From: Methylobacterium oryzihabitans
Lineage (GTDB): Bacteria > Pseudomonadota > Alphaproteobacteria > Rhizobiales > Beijerinckiaceae
Assembly (NCBI RefSeq): GCF_004004555.2
Contig: NZ_SACP01000026.1
Coordinates: 24,219-88,218, forward strand
DNA: 64,000 bases
Direction: 5' to 3'
How positions within the stretch are numbered: the first letter of the stretch is position 1; each line of letters opens with the position of its first letter. Of the stretch, positions 42,738-51,047 are shown piece after piece. The notes beneath the pieces were generated by a model. It did no database searches and was not told where the DNA came from. It saw nothing but the letters and a program-made list of their open reading frames with translations. A program made the position numbers and the translations under genes.

Positions 42738-45016
42738 TCAGCGCCGGGTCTGCCGGTCGAGGCCGGCGCGCCGCAGCGCCTCGGCCATCGCGCCGTCGCC
42801 GCCGGCCGCCGGAGCCTCCCGCCGGGGTGCGCCCGGGCGCCGGCCTCGTCGTCGAGGCGCATCGACAGCGAGATCCGCTTGCGCGGCACGTCCACCTCCA
42901 GGACCTTCACCCGCACCACGTCGCCGGGCTTCACCACCGCGCGCGGGTCCTTCACGAAGCTGTCGGCCAGCGCCGAGATGTGGACGAGGCCGTCCTGGTG
43001 GACGCCGACATCCACGAAAGCGCCGAAGGCCGCGACGTTGGTCACCACCCCCTCCAGGGTCATGCCGGGGCGCAGGTCCGAGATCTTTTCCACGCCCTCC
43101 TGGAAGGTCGCGGTGCGGAAGCTCGGGCGCGGGTCGCGGCCCGGCTTCTCCAGCTCGGCCAGGATGTCGGTGACGGTCGGCAGGCCGAAGGTGTCGTCGG
43201 TGAAAAGCTTCGGGTTCAGCCCTTTCAGCACTGCGCCGTTGCCGATGACCGCCCGGATGTCGCTCTTCGTCGCCGCCAGGATGCGGCGCACCACCGGGTA
43301 GGCCTCCGGGTGGACGCCCGAGGCGTCGAGGGGATCGTCGCCGCCGGTGATGCGCAGGAAGCCGGCCGACAGCTCGAACGCCTTCGGGCCGAGGCCCGCG
43401 ACCTTCTTCAGCCCCGAGCGGCTGCGGAACGGCCCGTTGGCGTCGCGGTGGGTCACGACGTTCTGAGCGACCCGCTCGGACAGGCCCGAGACCCGGGCGA
43501 GCAGCGGCGCCGAGGCGGTGTTGACGTCGACCCCGACGCCGTTGACGCAATCCTCCACCACCGCGTCGAGGGAACGCGACAGCTTCCCGCCGGCGAGGTC
43601 GTGCTGGTACTGGCCGACGCCGATCGAGCGCGGCTCGATCTTGACCAGCTCGGCGAGCGGGTCCTGGAGCCGGCGGGCGATCGACACCGCGCCGCGCAGC
43701 GACACGTCGAGGCCGGGCAGTTCCTGGCTGGCATAGGCCGAGGCCGAGTAGACCGAGGCGCCGGCCTCGGAGACCATCACCTTGGTGAGTTTCAGTTCGG
43801 GCTGCCCGGCGATCAGTTCGGCGGCGAGCCGGTCGGTCTCGCGCGAGGCGGTGCCGTTGCCGATCGCAACCAGCTCGACGCGGTGGGCGCGGCACAGCCG
43901 GGCCAGCGCCACCAGCGCACCGGTCCAGTCGCGGCGCGGCTCGTGCGGGTAGACCGTGTCGGTCGCCACGACCTTGCCGGTGGCGTCGACCACCGCGACC
44001 TTGACGCCGGTGCGGTAGCCGGGATCGAGGCCCAGAGTCGGGCGGGCGCCGGCGGGTGCGGCGAGCAGCAGGTCGCGCAGGTTGCCGGCGAAGACCCGCA
44101 CCGCCTCCGCCTCGGCCGCCTCCCACAGGCGGGTGCGCAAGTCGGATTCGATCGACGGCCGCAGCTTGGTCTTCCAGGCCGCCCGCACGGTCTCGGCGAG
44201 CCAGCGCTCGCCCGGCCGGCCGCCGTCGCGAATGCCGAAGGTGAGGGCGATGCGGCCCTCGTAGAGGTTCGGCGCCTTCGGGTCGGCGTTGGCCGGCGTC
44301 TCGTCGAGGCGCAGGTCGAGCACCTCCTCCTTCTCGCCCCGGAACAGGGCGAGCACCCGGTGCGAGGGCAGGCGGGTCAGCGGCTCGGCGAAGTCGAAAT
44401 AGTCGCTGAACTTCGCGCCGGCCTCGGCCTTGCCCTTGCGCACGGACGAGGCGAGGCGGCCGGCCTTCCAGAATGCTTCGCGCAACTGGCCGACGAGCTC
44501 CGCGTTCTCGGCGAAACGCTCGACCAGGATCGCCCGGGCGCCCTCCAGGGCGGCCTCGGGCGTGGCGATGCCCTTCGCCTCGCTGACGAAGGCGCCGGCG
44601 GCGGCGTGCGGGTCGCGTTCGGGATGGGCGAGACGATCCTCGGCGAGCGGTCCGAGTCCGGCCTCGCGGGCGGTCTGCGCCCTGGTGCGGCGCTTGGGCT
44701 TGTAGGGCAGGTAGAGGTCTTCGAGCCGCGCCTTGGTCTCGGCGGCGAGGATTCGGCCCTTGAGTGCCGCGTCGAGCTTGCCCTGGGCCTCGATGCTGTC
44801 GAGCACCGCCTTGCGGCGTTCCTCCAGCTCGCGCAGGTAGCCGAGGCGCTCCTCCAGCGTGCGCAACTGCGCGTCGTCGAGGGTGCCGGTCGCCTCCTTG
44901 CGGTAGCGGGCGATGAACGGGACGGTCGAGCCTCCGTCGAGCAGGTCCACCGCCGCCCTAACCTGCCATTCCTGCGCGCCGAGTTCGTTCGCGATGCGCT
45001 GGGCGATGGGGGGCAT
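42738..45016 (-). CDS. tex: Tex-type RNA-binding transcription accessory protein (3'-terminal frameshift)
   Basis: Tex homologue, about 759 aa if the frame is repaired. Domains in order are the Tex N-terminal helical region (RIANELGAQEWQVRAAVDLLDGG), a YqgF/RNase H-like domain (TLGLDPGYRTGVKVAVVD), helix-hairpin-helix repeats (VGVDVNTASAPLLARVSGL), and a C-terminal S1 domain (GMTLEGVVTNVAAFGAFVDVG to RKRISLSMRL). Just after SMRLDDEAGA the frame slips: the expected tail and stop (ALRRAGLDRQTRR, stop 42738) are in another frame, consistent with one missing base between about 42828 and 42848. Read literally, the ORF continues through a repeat and into the glycosyltransferase. All known domains lie before the slip, so function may be kept. 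ATG at 45016 with CGGAG upstream. Confidence 0.85.
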
Positions 45017-45093
45017 GGACACTCCGCGGTTCCGGCGACGGGCGAGGGGTTGTCCCTTACCGGCGACGGGCGGATCTTGGAAGTCCGGCCGTC

Positions 45094-45504
45094 TCAGCCC
45101 GGGGCCGGTGAGGAGCCGCGTCGTCCGCGGGCAGCCTCGATCTCGGCCCGCGTGAACAGCGCCCGCTGGGCCAGGACGGTCAGGGCGACGACCGGGGCGA
45201 TCAGTGCGAGCCAGACGACGAACCGCGCCCCGGCCGAGTCGATTCCCCACAGCGGCAACCCGTCGACGAGGCCGAGGGTCGGTCCGAACACCGCGGAGGT
45301 GACCCAGGCGATCCGCCGCCGGACCGTCAGCCGCTGCTCTACCGGAGGAAGCGTCGCGATCACGATCGTGACCGACCACGCGAACAGCCCCGCCGCCGCC
45401 GGCACCAGGGCGAGGGTCAGGGTTCCGGCCAGCAGGATCCGGGCGGCGCCGTAGATCGCGGCGTTGAACAGCGCGGGAGCGAGCGCGATCAGGATCCTGC
45501 GCAT
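45094..45504 (-). CDS. Small multipass membrane protein of unknown function
   Basis: I do not recognise this family. The 136-aa protein from the ATG at 45504 has about four hydrophobic segments: ILIALAPALFNAAIYGAARI, LLAGTLTLALVPAAAGLF, ITWVTSAVFG-like RIAWVTSAVFGPTLGL, and VVWLALIAPVVALTVLAQ. It ends in a basic cytoplasmic tail (IEAARGRRGSSPAPG). The open frame extends upstream of 45504, but those residues are low-complexity and overlap the cheZ 3' end region. It sits between cheZ and tex on the same strand with a 77-bp gap to tex. No function can be inferred. Confidence 0.62.
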   Translation of the reverse strand: MRRILIALAPALFNAAIYGAARILLAGTLTLALVPAAAGLFAWSVTIVIATLPPVEQRLTVRRRIAWVTSAVFGPTLGLVDGLPLWGIDSAGARFVVWLALIAPVVALTVLAQRALFTRAEIEAARGRRGSSPAPG

Positions 45505-45544
45505 GAGCCGTCCCGGAGCCGACGTTCCGTCAGCGTCGCACTCC

Positions 45545-46255
45545 TCAATCGAACAGCGAATCGATGTCCGACTGGTCGACGTGACCGGCATCCTCGGCGA
45601 GCTTGGGGCCATTGAGCAGGCTGCTCTCGTCGTCGAGCTTGCTCGGCGCCACGTCGCCCATCAGGTCGCGGAACGCCTCGAGTCCGCCCCAGGCCTCGAT
45701 CATCCGGTCGATGTGGTCCTCGACGAACTTCAGCACGCTGACGATCTTGCTGATCCGCTGGCCGGTCAGGTCCTGGAAGTTGCAGGCCTCGTAGAGCGTC
45801 ACCGTGCGCTCGAGGATCGCCTCGATGTCCGAGACGTCGCCGTTCTTGTTGGTGGCCTTCAGCACCGAGGCGTGGGTCTCGATGTCCTCGACCGCCGATA
45901 GGATCGAGGTCGCGGCGCGCTCGGTCGCCTCGACGACCGCGTCGAGTTCGTCGGCGGCGCGGCGCACGCCCTTGCCGTCGTTGTCCTGCCGATGCAGCAT
46001 CGCGATGTCGCGCTTGGTGCGCCCGATCGCGTCCTTCATCACGTCGAGTTCGTGGCGCAGGCCGTAGACCTCGGTGATCTCGCGCCGGCAGGCCTCGACC
46101 ACGTCTGTCGTCGTCGTCTGGGTCAGGCGCTTGAGTTCGTTGACCGCGGCCAGGATTTCTCCGATGCGCTCGTCCGCCGCTGCCGGAGCAGTCGGGACCT
46201 CGGCCGGCGCCGTGGTGGCGAGGTTGCCTTCGATGCGGAAGCGCTTGTTCTTCAT
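45545..46255 (-). CDS. cheZ: Protein phosphatase CheZ (alphaproteobacterial type)
   Basis: Speeds dephosphorylation of CheY-P and so resets chemotaxis signalling. 236 aa from the ATG at 46255 (KNKRFRIEG, the usual N-terminus); an ATG at 46276 would add seven residues. The long helical hairpin is followed by the catalytic motif ACNFQDLTGQRISKIV, in which the glutamine of FQDLTGQ acts on CheY-P. The extreme C-terminus DQSDIDSLFD resembles the CheY-binding tail. No che, fli or mcp genes are in the window, so it is an orphan here. Divergent from the L,D-transpeptidase gene. Confidence 0.87.
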   Translation of the reverse strand: MKNKRFRIEGNLATTAPAEVPTAPAAADERIGEILAAVNELKRLTQTTTTDVVEACRREITEVYGLRHELDVMKDAIGRTKRDIAMLHRQDNDGKGVRRAADELDAVVEATERAATSILSAVEDIETHASVLKATNKNGDVSDIEAILERTVTLYEACNFQDLTGQRISKIVSVLKFVEDHIDRMIEAWGGLEAFRDLMGDVAPSKLDDESSLLNGPKLAEDAGHVDQSDIDSLFD

Positions 46256-46373
46256 GGTGCCGAGAGAGCCCGCCATCGCGGCCGTCGAGCCGCCGATCCG
46301 TTGCAGGCTCGGCTGAATTGATTGCGATTTGCTGAACGTTGCCGGGGCGGAAGCGCGATTCCGAGACGATTCA

Positions 46374-46413
46374 CGCTAGTTGCGAATTTACGAGTCGACG
46401 CAACCATTTAGCG
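46374..46413. promoter_or_regulatory. Dyad in the low-GC region between cheZ and the L,D-transpeptidase gene
   Basis: GTTGCG (46379-46384) and CGCAAC (46399-46404) form an inverted repeat with a 14-base spacer. Outer arms CGCTA (46374-46378) and TAGCG (46409-46413) add a second level with a 4-base bulge. The surrounding bases are clearly AT-richer than the genes, as expected of a divergent promoter. It could be an operator or an mRNA leader hairpin. Confidence 0.35.
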
Positions 46414-46509
46414 AAACGCACACCATGTTCCTTCACGACCCGCGAGCGTCCCCGGGCGTCTGTTGCGCCGTTGCCGAGGACACGGAGCGCGGGGATGTCG
46501 GGAGGCGGA

Positions 46510-47259
46510 ATGATGCGGGTCGCCGGGGTGGCGGCCCTGCTGCTGGCGGGGCCGGCGGCGGCCCAGGAAGCCGGCCAGTACGGCGGCGGCTTCATCGAGT
46601 TCCTGATGACCGGGCGCGATCCGGGCGCCGTCGCCCGGCCGCTGCGGGCCTCGCCGGTGGCGGCGGACGGCACGATGCTGGCGCGGCCGGCGCCCCGCTC
46701 CGGCGACTGGGTCGGCCGCGCCGACGAGGCCGACCCGCTGGCGGTGCCGCGCCCGCCCGCCGCGCCCCGCGTCGCGGCGCAGCCGCAGGAGCCCGCCGCT
46801 CCGGCGCTCGCCATGGATCCGCGCTACGCCCGCCAGACCGTGCCCTACGAGGGCCGCCACGGCGCCGGCACCATCGTGATCGATACGCCCTCGCGCTTCC
46901 TCTACCTCGTGCAGGGCAACGGGCAGGCCCTGCGCTACGGCATCGGCGTCGGCCGGCCGGGCTTCACCTGGTCGGGCGTCAAGACGGTGAGCCAGAAGCG
47001 GGAATGGCCGGGCTGGACGCCCCCGCCCGAGATGCTGCGCCGCCGGCCCGACCTGCCGACCCACATGGCGGGCGGCCCGGCCAATCCGCTGGGGGCGCGG
47101 GCGCTCTATCTCGGCTCGTCGCTCTACCGCATCCACGGCACCAACGAGCCGCACACGATCGGCCAGAACGTGTCGTCCGGCTGCATCCGGATGATGAACC
47201 AGGACGTGATCGACCTCTACGACCGGGTCCCGGTCGGCGCGCGGGTCGTGGTGATCTGA
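46510..47259 (+). CDS. L,D-transpeptidase (YkuD/ErfK family)
   Basis: Periplasmic cell-wall enzyme, 249 aa, that forms 3-3 peptidoglycan crosslinks or anchors proteins to the wall. A signal peptide (MRVAGVAALLLAGPAAAQ) is followed by a proline/alanine-rich linker (about 20-110) and a C-terminal YkuD domain. Catalytic residues are His209 (IHGTNEP) and Cys225 (SSGCIRMMNQDVIDLYDRV). The KREWPGWTPPPEML segment is typical of alphaproteobacterial members. The start is chosen for the signal peptide and the GGAGG immediately upstream; ATGs at 46495 and 46513 are alternatives. A GC hairpin follows the stop. Confidence 0.92.
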   Translation: MMRVAGVAALLLAGPAAAQEAGQYGGGFIEFLMTGRDPGAVARPLRASPVAADGTMLARPAPRSGDWVGRADEADPLAVPRPPAAPRVAAQPQEPAAPALAMDPRYARQTVPYEGRHGAGTIVIDTPSRFLYLVQGNGQALRYGIGVGRPGFTWSGVKTVSQKREWPGWTPPPEMLRRRPDLPTHMAGGPANPLGARALYLGSSLYRIHGTNEPHTIGQNVSSGCIRMMNQDVIDLYDRVPVGARVVVI

Positions 47260-47265
47260 GGTGGC

Positions 47266-47290
47266 GGCCCCGCCGTGAGGCGGCGGGGCC
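47266..47290. terminator. Hairpin between convergent L,D-transpeptidase and DUF2076 genes
   Basis: GGCCCCGCC (47266-47274) pairs perfectly with GGCGGGGCC (47282-47290), in a gap of only 38 bases between two stop codons. No T-tract is present. Confidence 0.45.
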
Positions 47291-47297
47291 ATCGGGC

Positions 47298-48071
47298 TCA
47301 CACCCAGTCGTCGTCCCCGCCGCCGACGTCGCCGTCGTCGTAGGACGCATCCTGGAAGTCGGCGCCGCCGCCGCTCAGCGGCGACCCGAAATCCTCGCCC
47401 CCGACGGGCTGCCCGCCGGAGCCGAAGTAGTTGTTCTCGACCACCGTCTCGCCGCCCGCGCCCGCGCCGCCGCCGAGGGCGCCGAGCGAGGAATGCCCGC
47501 CCGCGAAGGCGTTGCTCAGCGCGCTGCCGAGCAGCATGCCGCCGGCGGCGCCCGCCGCCATCGGCAGCGCGGTGGCGAGGAAGCCGCCGCCGCGGGCCGG
47601 CTGCTGCGGCTGGCCGGCCCAGGGGCCGCCCTGCTGCGGGCCGCCGTAGCCCTGCTGGGGCGGGAAGCCGCCGGGCTGGCCGTAGCCGCCCTGCTGCCCG
47701 TAGCCGCCCTGCGGACCGCCCGGCTGGCCGTAGCCGCCGCCCTGCTGGCCCCAGGCCCCCTGGCGCGGCGGCTGCTGCGGCTCGGGCCGCGAGCCGCCGC
47801 CGAAGATGCTCGACAGGAAGCCGCCGCCCGACGACTGGCCGGTACCCTGGCCGCGCTGGGCCTCGGCCCGGGCCTGTTCGAGCTGCTGGTTGAGGCTCTT
47901 GATCGCCTCTTCCTGCACGTAGATGAGCTGGGCCATCGCGTAGGGGGCGTAGGGCTGGGTGCGCAGCTTGTCGGCGATGAAGCGCTCCGCGTCGGCATCG
48001 CGGGGCTGCTGCGAGGCCTGCTCCAGGCGCTGGAAAATGCCGTTGATGACGTCGCGTTCTTCGCTGTTCAT
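47298..48071 (-). CDS. DUF2076 domain protein with glycine/glutamine-rich repeats
   Basis: 257-aa protein of unknown role. The N-terminal 75 residues are the conserved DUF2076 helical region (MNSEERDVINGIFQRLEQA, then YAPYAMAQLIYVQEEAIKSL). The middle is low-complexity, rich in G, Q, P and Y (recurring YGQPGG and QQGGYG). A hydrophobic glycine-rich segment follows (ALPMAAGAAGGMLLGSALSNAFAGG) that may insert in a membrane. The tail is acidic, ending DDDWV. Proteins of this family are predicted periplasmic ligand-binding sensors in some annotations; I cannot confirm that. ATG at 48071 with moderate ribosome site; convergent with the L,D-transpeptidase gene. Confidence 0.83.
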   Translation of the reverse strand: MNSEERDVINGIFQRLEQASQQPRDADAERFIADKLRTQPYAPYAMAQLIYVQEEAIKSLNQQLEQARAEAQRGQGTGQSSGGGFLSSIFGGGSRPEPQQPPRQGAWGQQGGGYGQPGGPQGGYGQQGGYGQPGGFPPQQGYGGPQQGGPWAGQPQQPARGGGFLATALPMAAGAAGGMLLGSALSNAFAGGHSSLGALGGGAGAGGETVVENNYFGSGGQPVGGEDFGSPLSGGGADFQDASYDDGDVGGGDDDWV

Positions 48072-48203
48072 GGCGGCGTACTCCGTTCGGGCACCGTGGC
48101 GGTTTCACGCCGTGGCGACCACGAGATGGGTGGCTGGACCCGGTTTGTCAGGGGGCGTCCGGGCCCGGGCGTCGCGTTTTCGACGCTCCTGCAGATTACG
48201 TTT

Positions 48204-48213
48204 TCGTCATGAC
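48204..48213. promoter_or_regulatory. Short palindrome upstream of glcB
   Basis: CGTCATGACG is a perfect 10-bp palindrome in the 280-bp region between divergent DUF2076 and malate synthase genes, beside the AT-richer GATTACGTTTT. It may be part of an operator. The evidence is symmetry and position only. Confidence 0.25.
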
Positions 48214-48351
48214 GGACAATCCCGTGCCGTCGCGAAAGGATCCCGCCCGCGGAAGATCCCCGCGGCGCTCCCCGTCTACCTGGCCGGCGTCTTGCCTGAT
48301 AAGGACGGCCGGCGCGGCGGGCGTGACGGGCTCGCCGCTGGGAGGACGAAC

Positions 48352-50523
48352 ATGGATCGACTGAGTGTCGGCGGCCTGAAGGTGGCGCGTGTGCTCCACG
48401 ACTTCGTGGTCGGGGAGGCGCTGCCCGGCACCGGGATCTCGCCGGAGGTGTTCTGGGGCGGGCTCGGCGCGATCGTGCGCGACCTGACGCCGAAGAACCG
48501 CGCCCTGCTCGCCAAGCGCGACGCACTCCAGGACCGGCTCGATTCCTGGCACCGCGAGCATGCCGGCAAGCCGGCCGACCCGGCGGGCTACGAGGCGTTC
48601 CTGCGCGAGATCGGCTACCTGCTGCCCGATCCCGGCCCTGTCCAGGTGCGCACCGAGAACGTCGACGACGAGATCGCCCGCATCGCCGGGCCGCAGCTCG
48701 TGGTGCCGGTCTCGAACGCCCGCTACGCGCTCAACGCCGCCAACGCCCGCTGGGGCTCGCTCTACGACGCGCTCTACGGCACCGACGCGGTGTCGGAGGA
48801 GGGCGGCGCCGTGCGCGGCGGCGGCTACAACCGCACCCGCGGCGCCCGGGTCGTCACCCGCGCCCGCTCCTACCTCGACCGGACCGTGCCGCTCGCCGGC
48901 GGCCGCCACGCCGACGTCGTGACCTACGCGGTCGAGAACGGGGCGCTCGTCGGCAACATGAACACCGGCGAGACCGTGCCGCTGGCGCGGCCCGACGCCT
49001 TCGCGGGCTATCGCGGCCGGGCGAGCATGCCCTCGGCGCTGCTCCTGCGCCACAACAACCTGCACATCGAGGTCGTGCTCGACCGCACGCATCGGATCGG
49101 CCGCTTCGATGCGTCCGGCGTCGCCGACATCCTGCTTGAATCCGCGGTCTCGACGATCATGGACCTCGAGGATTCGGTCGCGGCGGTCGATGCCGACGAC
49201 AAGGTCGTGGTCTACCGCAACTGGCTCGGCCTGATGAACGGCACCCTGGCGGCGGCGTTCGAGAAGGACGGCCGCACCCAGGAGCGCCGCCTCAACCCCG
49301 ACCGGCACTACATCGCGCCGGGCGGCGGCGAGGTGGTGGTGCCGGGCCGGTCCCTGATGCTGGTGCGCAACGTCGGCCACCACATGGACACCGACGCGGT
49401 GCTCGACGGCGAGGGCCGCGAGATCCCCGAGGGCATGCTCGACGCCGCCGTGACCGCGGTGATCGCGATCCACGACCTCAAGGGCGATTCCGGCTTCCGC
49501 AACAGCCGCAAGGGCTCGGTCTACATCGTCAAGCCGAAGATGCACGGCCCCGAGGAGGTCGCCTTCGCGGTCGAATTGTTCGGCCGGGTCGAGGCGATGC
49601 TCGGCCTGGAGCGCAACACGCTCAAGATGGGCATCATGGACGAGGAGCGCCGCACCACGGTCAACCTCGCCGCCTGCATCCAGGCCGCGGCCGAGCGGGT
49701 GGTGTTCATCAACACCGGCTTCCTCGACCGCACCGGCGACGAGATCCACACCTCGATGGAGGCCGGCCCGGTCATCCGCAAGAACGACATGAAGGCGACG
49801 CCCTGGATCAAGGGCTACGAGGAGAACAACGTCGATGTCGGGCTCGCCTGCGGCCTGCTCGGCCGGGCGCAGATCGGCAAGGGCATGTGGGCGGCGCCCG
49901 ACGCCATGGCCGACATGCTGATGCAGAAGGGCGGCCACCCGAAGGCCGGCGCCAGCACCGCCTGGGTGCCCTCGCCGACCGCCGCGACGCTGCACGCCCT
50001 GCACTACCACGAGACCGACGTGCGCGCCCGCCAGGAGGAGCTCGCCCGCCGGCCGCGCTCGGCCCTGCACGACATCCTGCAGATCCCGCTCGCCCGCTCG
50101 AACTTCGCCCCCGACGACGTGCAGCAGGAGATCGACAACAACGCCCAGAGCATCCTCGGCTACGTCGTGCGCTGGATCGACCAGGGCGTCGGCTGCTCGA
50201 AGGTGCCGGACATCCACGACGTCGGCCTGATGGAGGACCGCGCCACCCTGCGGATCTCGTCGCAGCACATCGCCAACTGGCTGCACCACGGCGTGGTCAG
50301 CGAGGAGCAGGTGATGGAGACGATGAAGCGGATGGCCAAGGTGGTCGATCGCCAGAACGCCGGCGACCCGCTCTACCGCCCGATGGCGCCGGATTTCGAC
50401 GGCCCGGCCTTCCGGGCCGCCTGCGACCTGGTGTTCAAGGGCCGGGTGCAGCCGAACGGCTACACCGAGTGGGTGCTCACCGCCCGCCGCCGCGAGGCCA
50501 AGGCCGCCGGCGCGCCGGCCTGA
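48352..50523 (+). CDS. glcB: Malate synthase G
   Basis: Condenses glyoxylate with acetyl-CoA to make malate; 723 aa, the same length as E. coli GlcB. Isoform-G features are visible: TENVDDEIARIAGPQLVVPVSNARYALNAANA-type N-terminal region, SALLLRHNNLHIE, IMDLEDSVAAVDA (metal and substrate binding), KMGIMDEERRTTVNL with the catalytic arginine region, and NTGFLDRTGDEIHTSMEAGP. The ATG at 48352 is fixed by GGGAGGACGAAC. It stands alone. Methylotrophs of this group mainly use malyl-CoA chemistry for glyoxylate, so a complete malate synthase G indicates glyoxylate disposal during growth on other substrates; that is inference. Confidence 0.96.
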   Translation: MDRLSVGGLKVARVLHDFVVGEALPGTGISPEVFWGGLGAIVRDLTPKNRALLAKRDALQDRLDSWHREHAGKPADPAGYEAFLREIGYLLPDPGPVQVRTENVDDEIARIAGPQLVVPVSNARYALNAANARWGSLYDALYGTDAVSEEGGAVRGGGYNRTRGARVVTRARSYLDRTVPLAGGRHADVVTYAVENGALVGNMNTGETVPLARPDAFAGYRGRASMPSALLLRHNNLHIEVVLDRTHRIGRFDASGVADILLESAVSTIMDLEDSVAAVDADDKVVVYRNWLGLMNGTLAAAFEKDGRTQERRLNPDRHYIAPGGGEVVVPGRSLMLVRNVGHHMDTDAVLDGEGREIPEGMLDAAVTAVIAIHDLKGDSGFRNSRKGSVYIVKPKMHGPEEVAFAVELFGRVEAMLGLERNTLKMGIMDEERRTTVNLAACIQAAAERVVFINTGFLDRTGDEIHTSMEAGPVIRKNDMKATPWIKGYEENNVDVGLACGLLGRAQIGKGMWAAPDAMADMLMQKGGHPKAGASTAWVPSPTAATLHALHYHETDVRARQEELARRPRSALHDILQIPLARSNFAPDDVQQEIDNNAQSILGYVVRWIDQGVGCSKVPDIHDVGLMEDRATLRISSQHIANWLHHGVVSEEQVMETMKRMAKVVDRQNAGDPLYRPMAPDFDGPAFRAACDLVFKGRVQPNGYTEWVLTARRREAKAAGAPA

Positions 50524-51047
50524 GGCGCGACGGCCCGCTCGCCTTGCGTCCCGACCCTCCCCCTCCGCGGGGGAGGGTCGGGGTGGTGCGGAGGTCCGGG
50601 ACCTGCCGCTGACCTAGAAGACCGGCGCGGCCCCGACGCGGCGTCGAAGGCCGCCGCGGACGATTCCGCCGGCCTCCCGTCGCGTGCCGCAGGGTCCCGG
50701 CCGCCGCCCGGTCTCGCCTCGTCGCACGACGATTTTCGTCCTTCGACCTCGACGCTTCGCCTCATCGTCGCCGGACCACGCGGCGAGCCGTCTCGGTTTT
50801 GGCAGATCGATGCACCTCGAAATCTGCAAAGATCTGATCTTCGTTCGTGAGGTTCGACATATCCCAAGGTCATCCCGAAAATAAACATTCGGCATGATTG
50901 ATGGCGCCGGATCTTCATGTAATCATCCGATCCCGTCGACTGGCAGGGGCCGTAACGGATCAGCAAACCCCGATCGCGCGACGCACAGGTCATCCGCGCC
51001 GCCTGCCTCATGAGTGCCTCGCGACGTCATCAGCGGGAGGTTTCGGC
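50524..51047. other. 524-bp intergenic region before aqpZ
   Basis: A palindromic arm (GACCCTCCCCC ... GGGGGAGGGTC, 50553-50579) lies 29 bases past the glcB stop and matches the ends of the MITE-like element at 42519-42706. Bases about 50770-50960 are notably AT-richer than the genome and contain AAGATC-T-GATCTT (50829-50841), a perfect dyad that could be an operator. This low-GC part is the probable aqpZ promoter zone or a remnant of other DNA. I see no credible ORF. Confidence 0.55.

Noticed and set aside
40871..45379. A single 1502-aa Tex-glycosyltransferase fusion protein
   Set aside because: The join runs through a repeat element, and an alternative frame gives a normal Tex C-terminus and stop. 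A one-base loss is simpler than a true fusion.
47600..47780. Tandem DNA repeat or CRISPR-like array inside the DUF2076 gene
   Set aside because: The periodic GCC/CTG pattern encodes the in-frame low-complexity YGQPGG repeats of the protein; there are no unique spacers.
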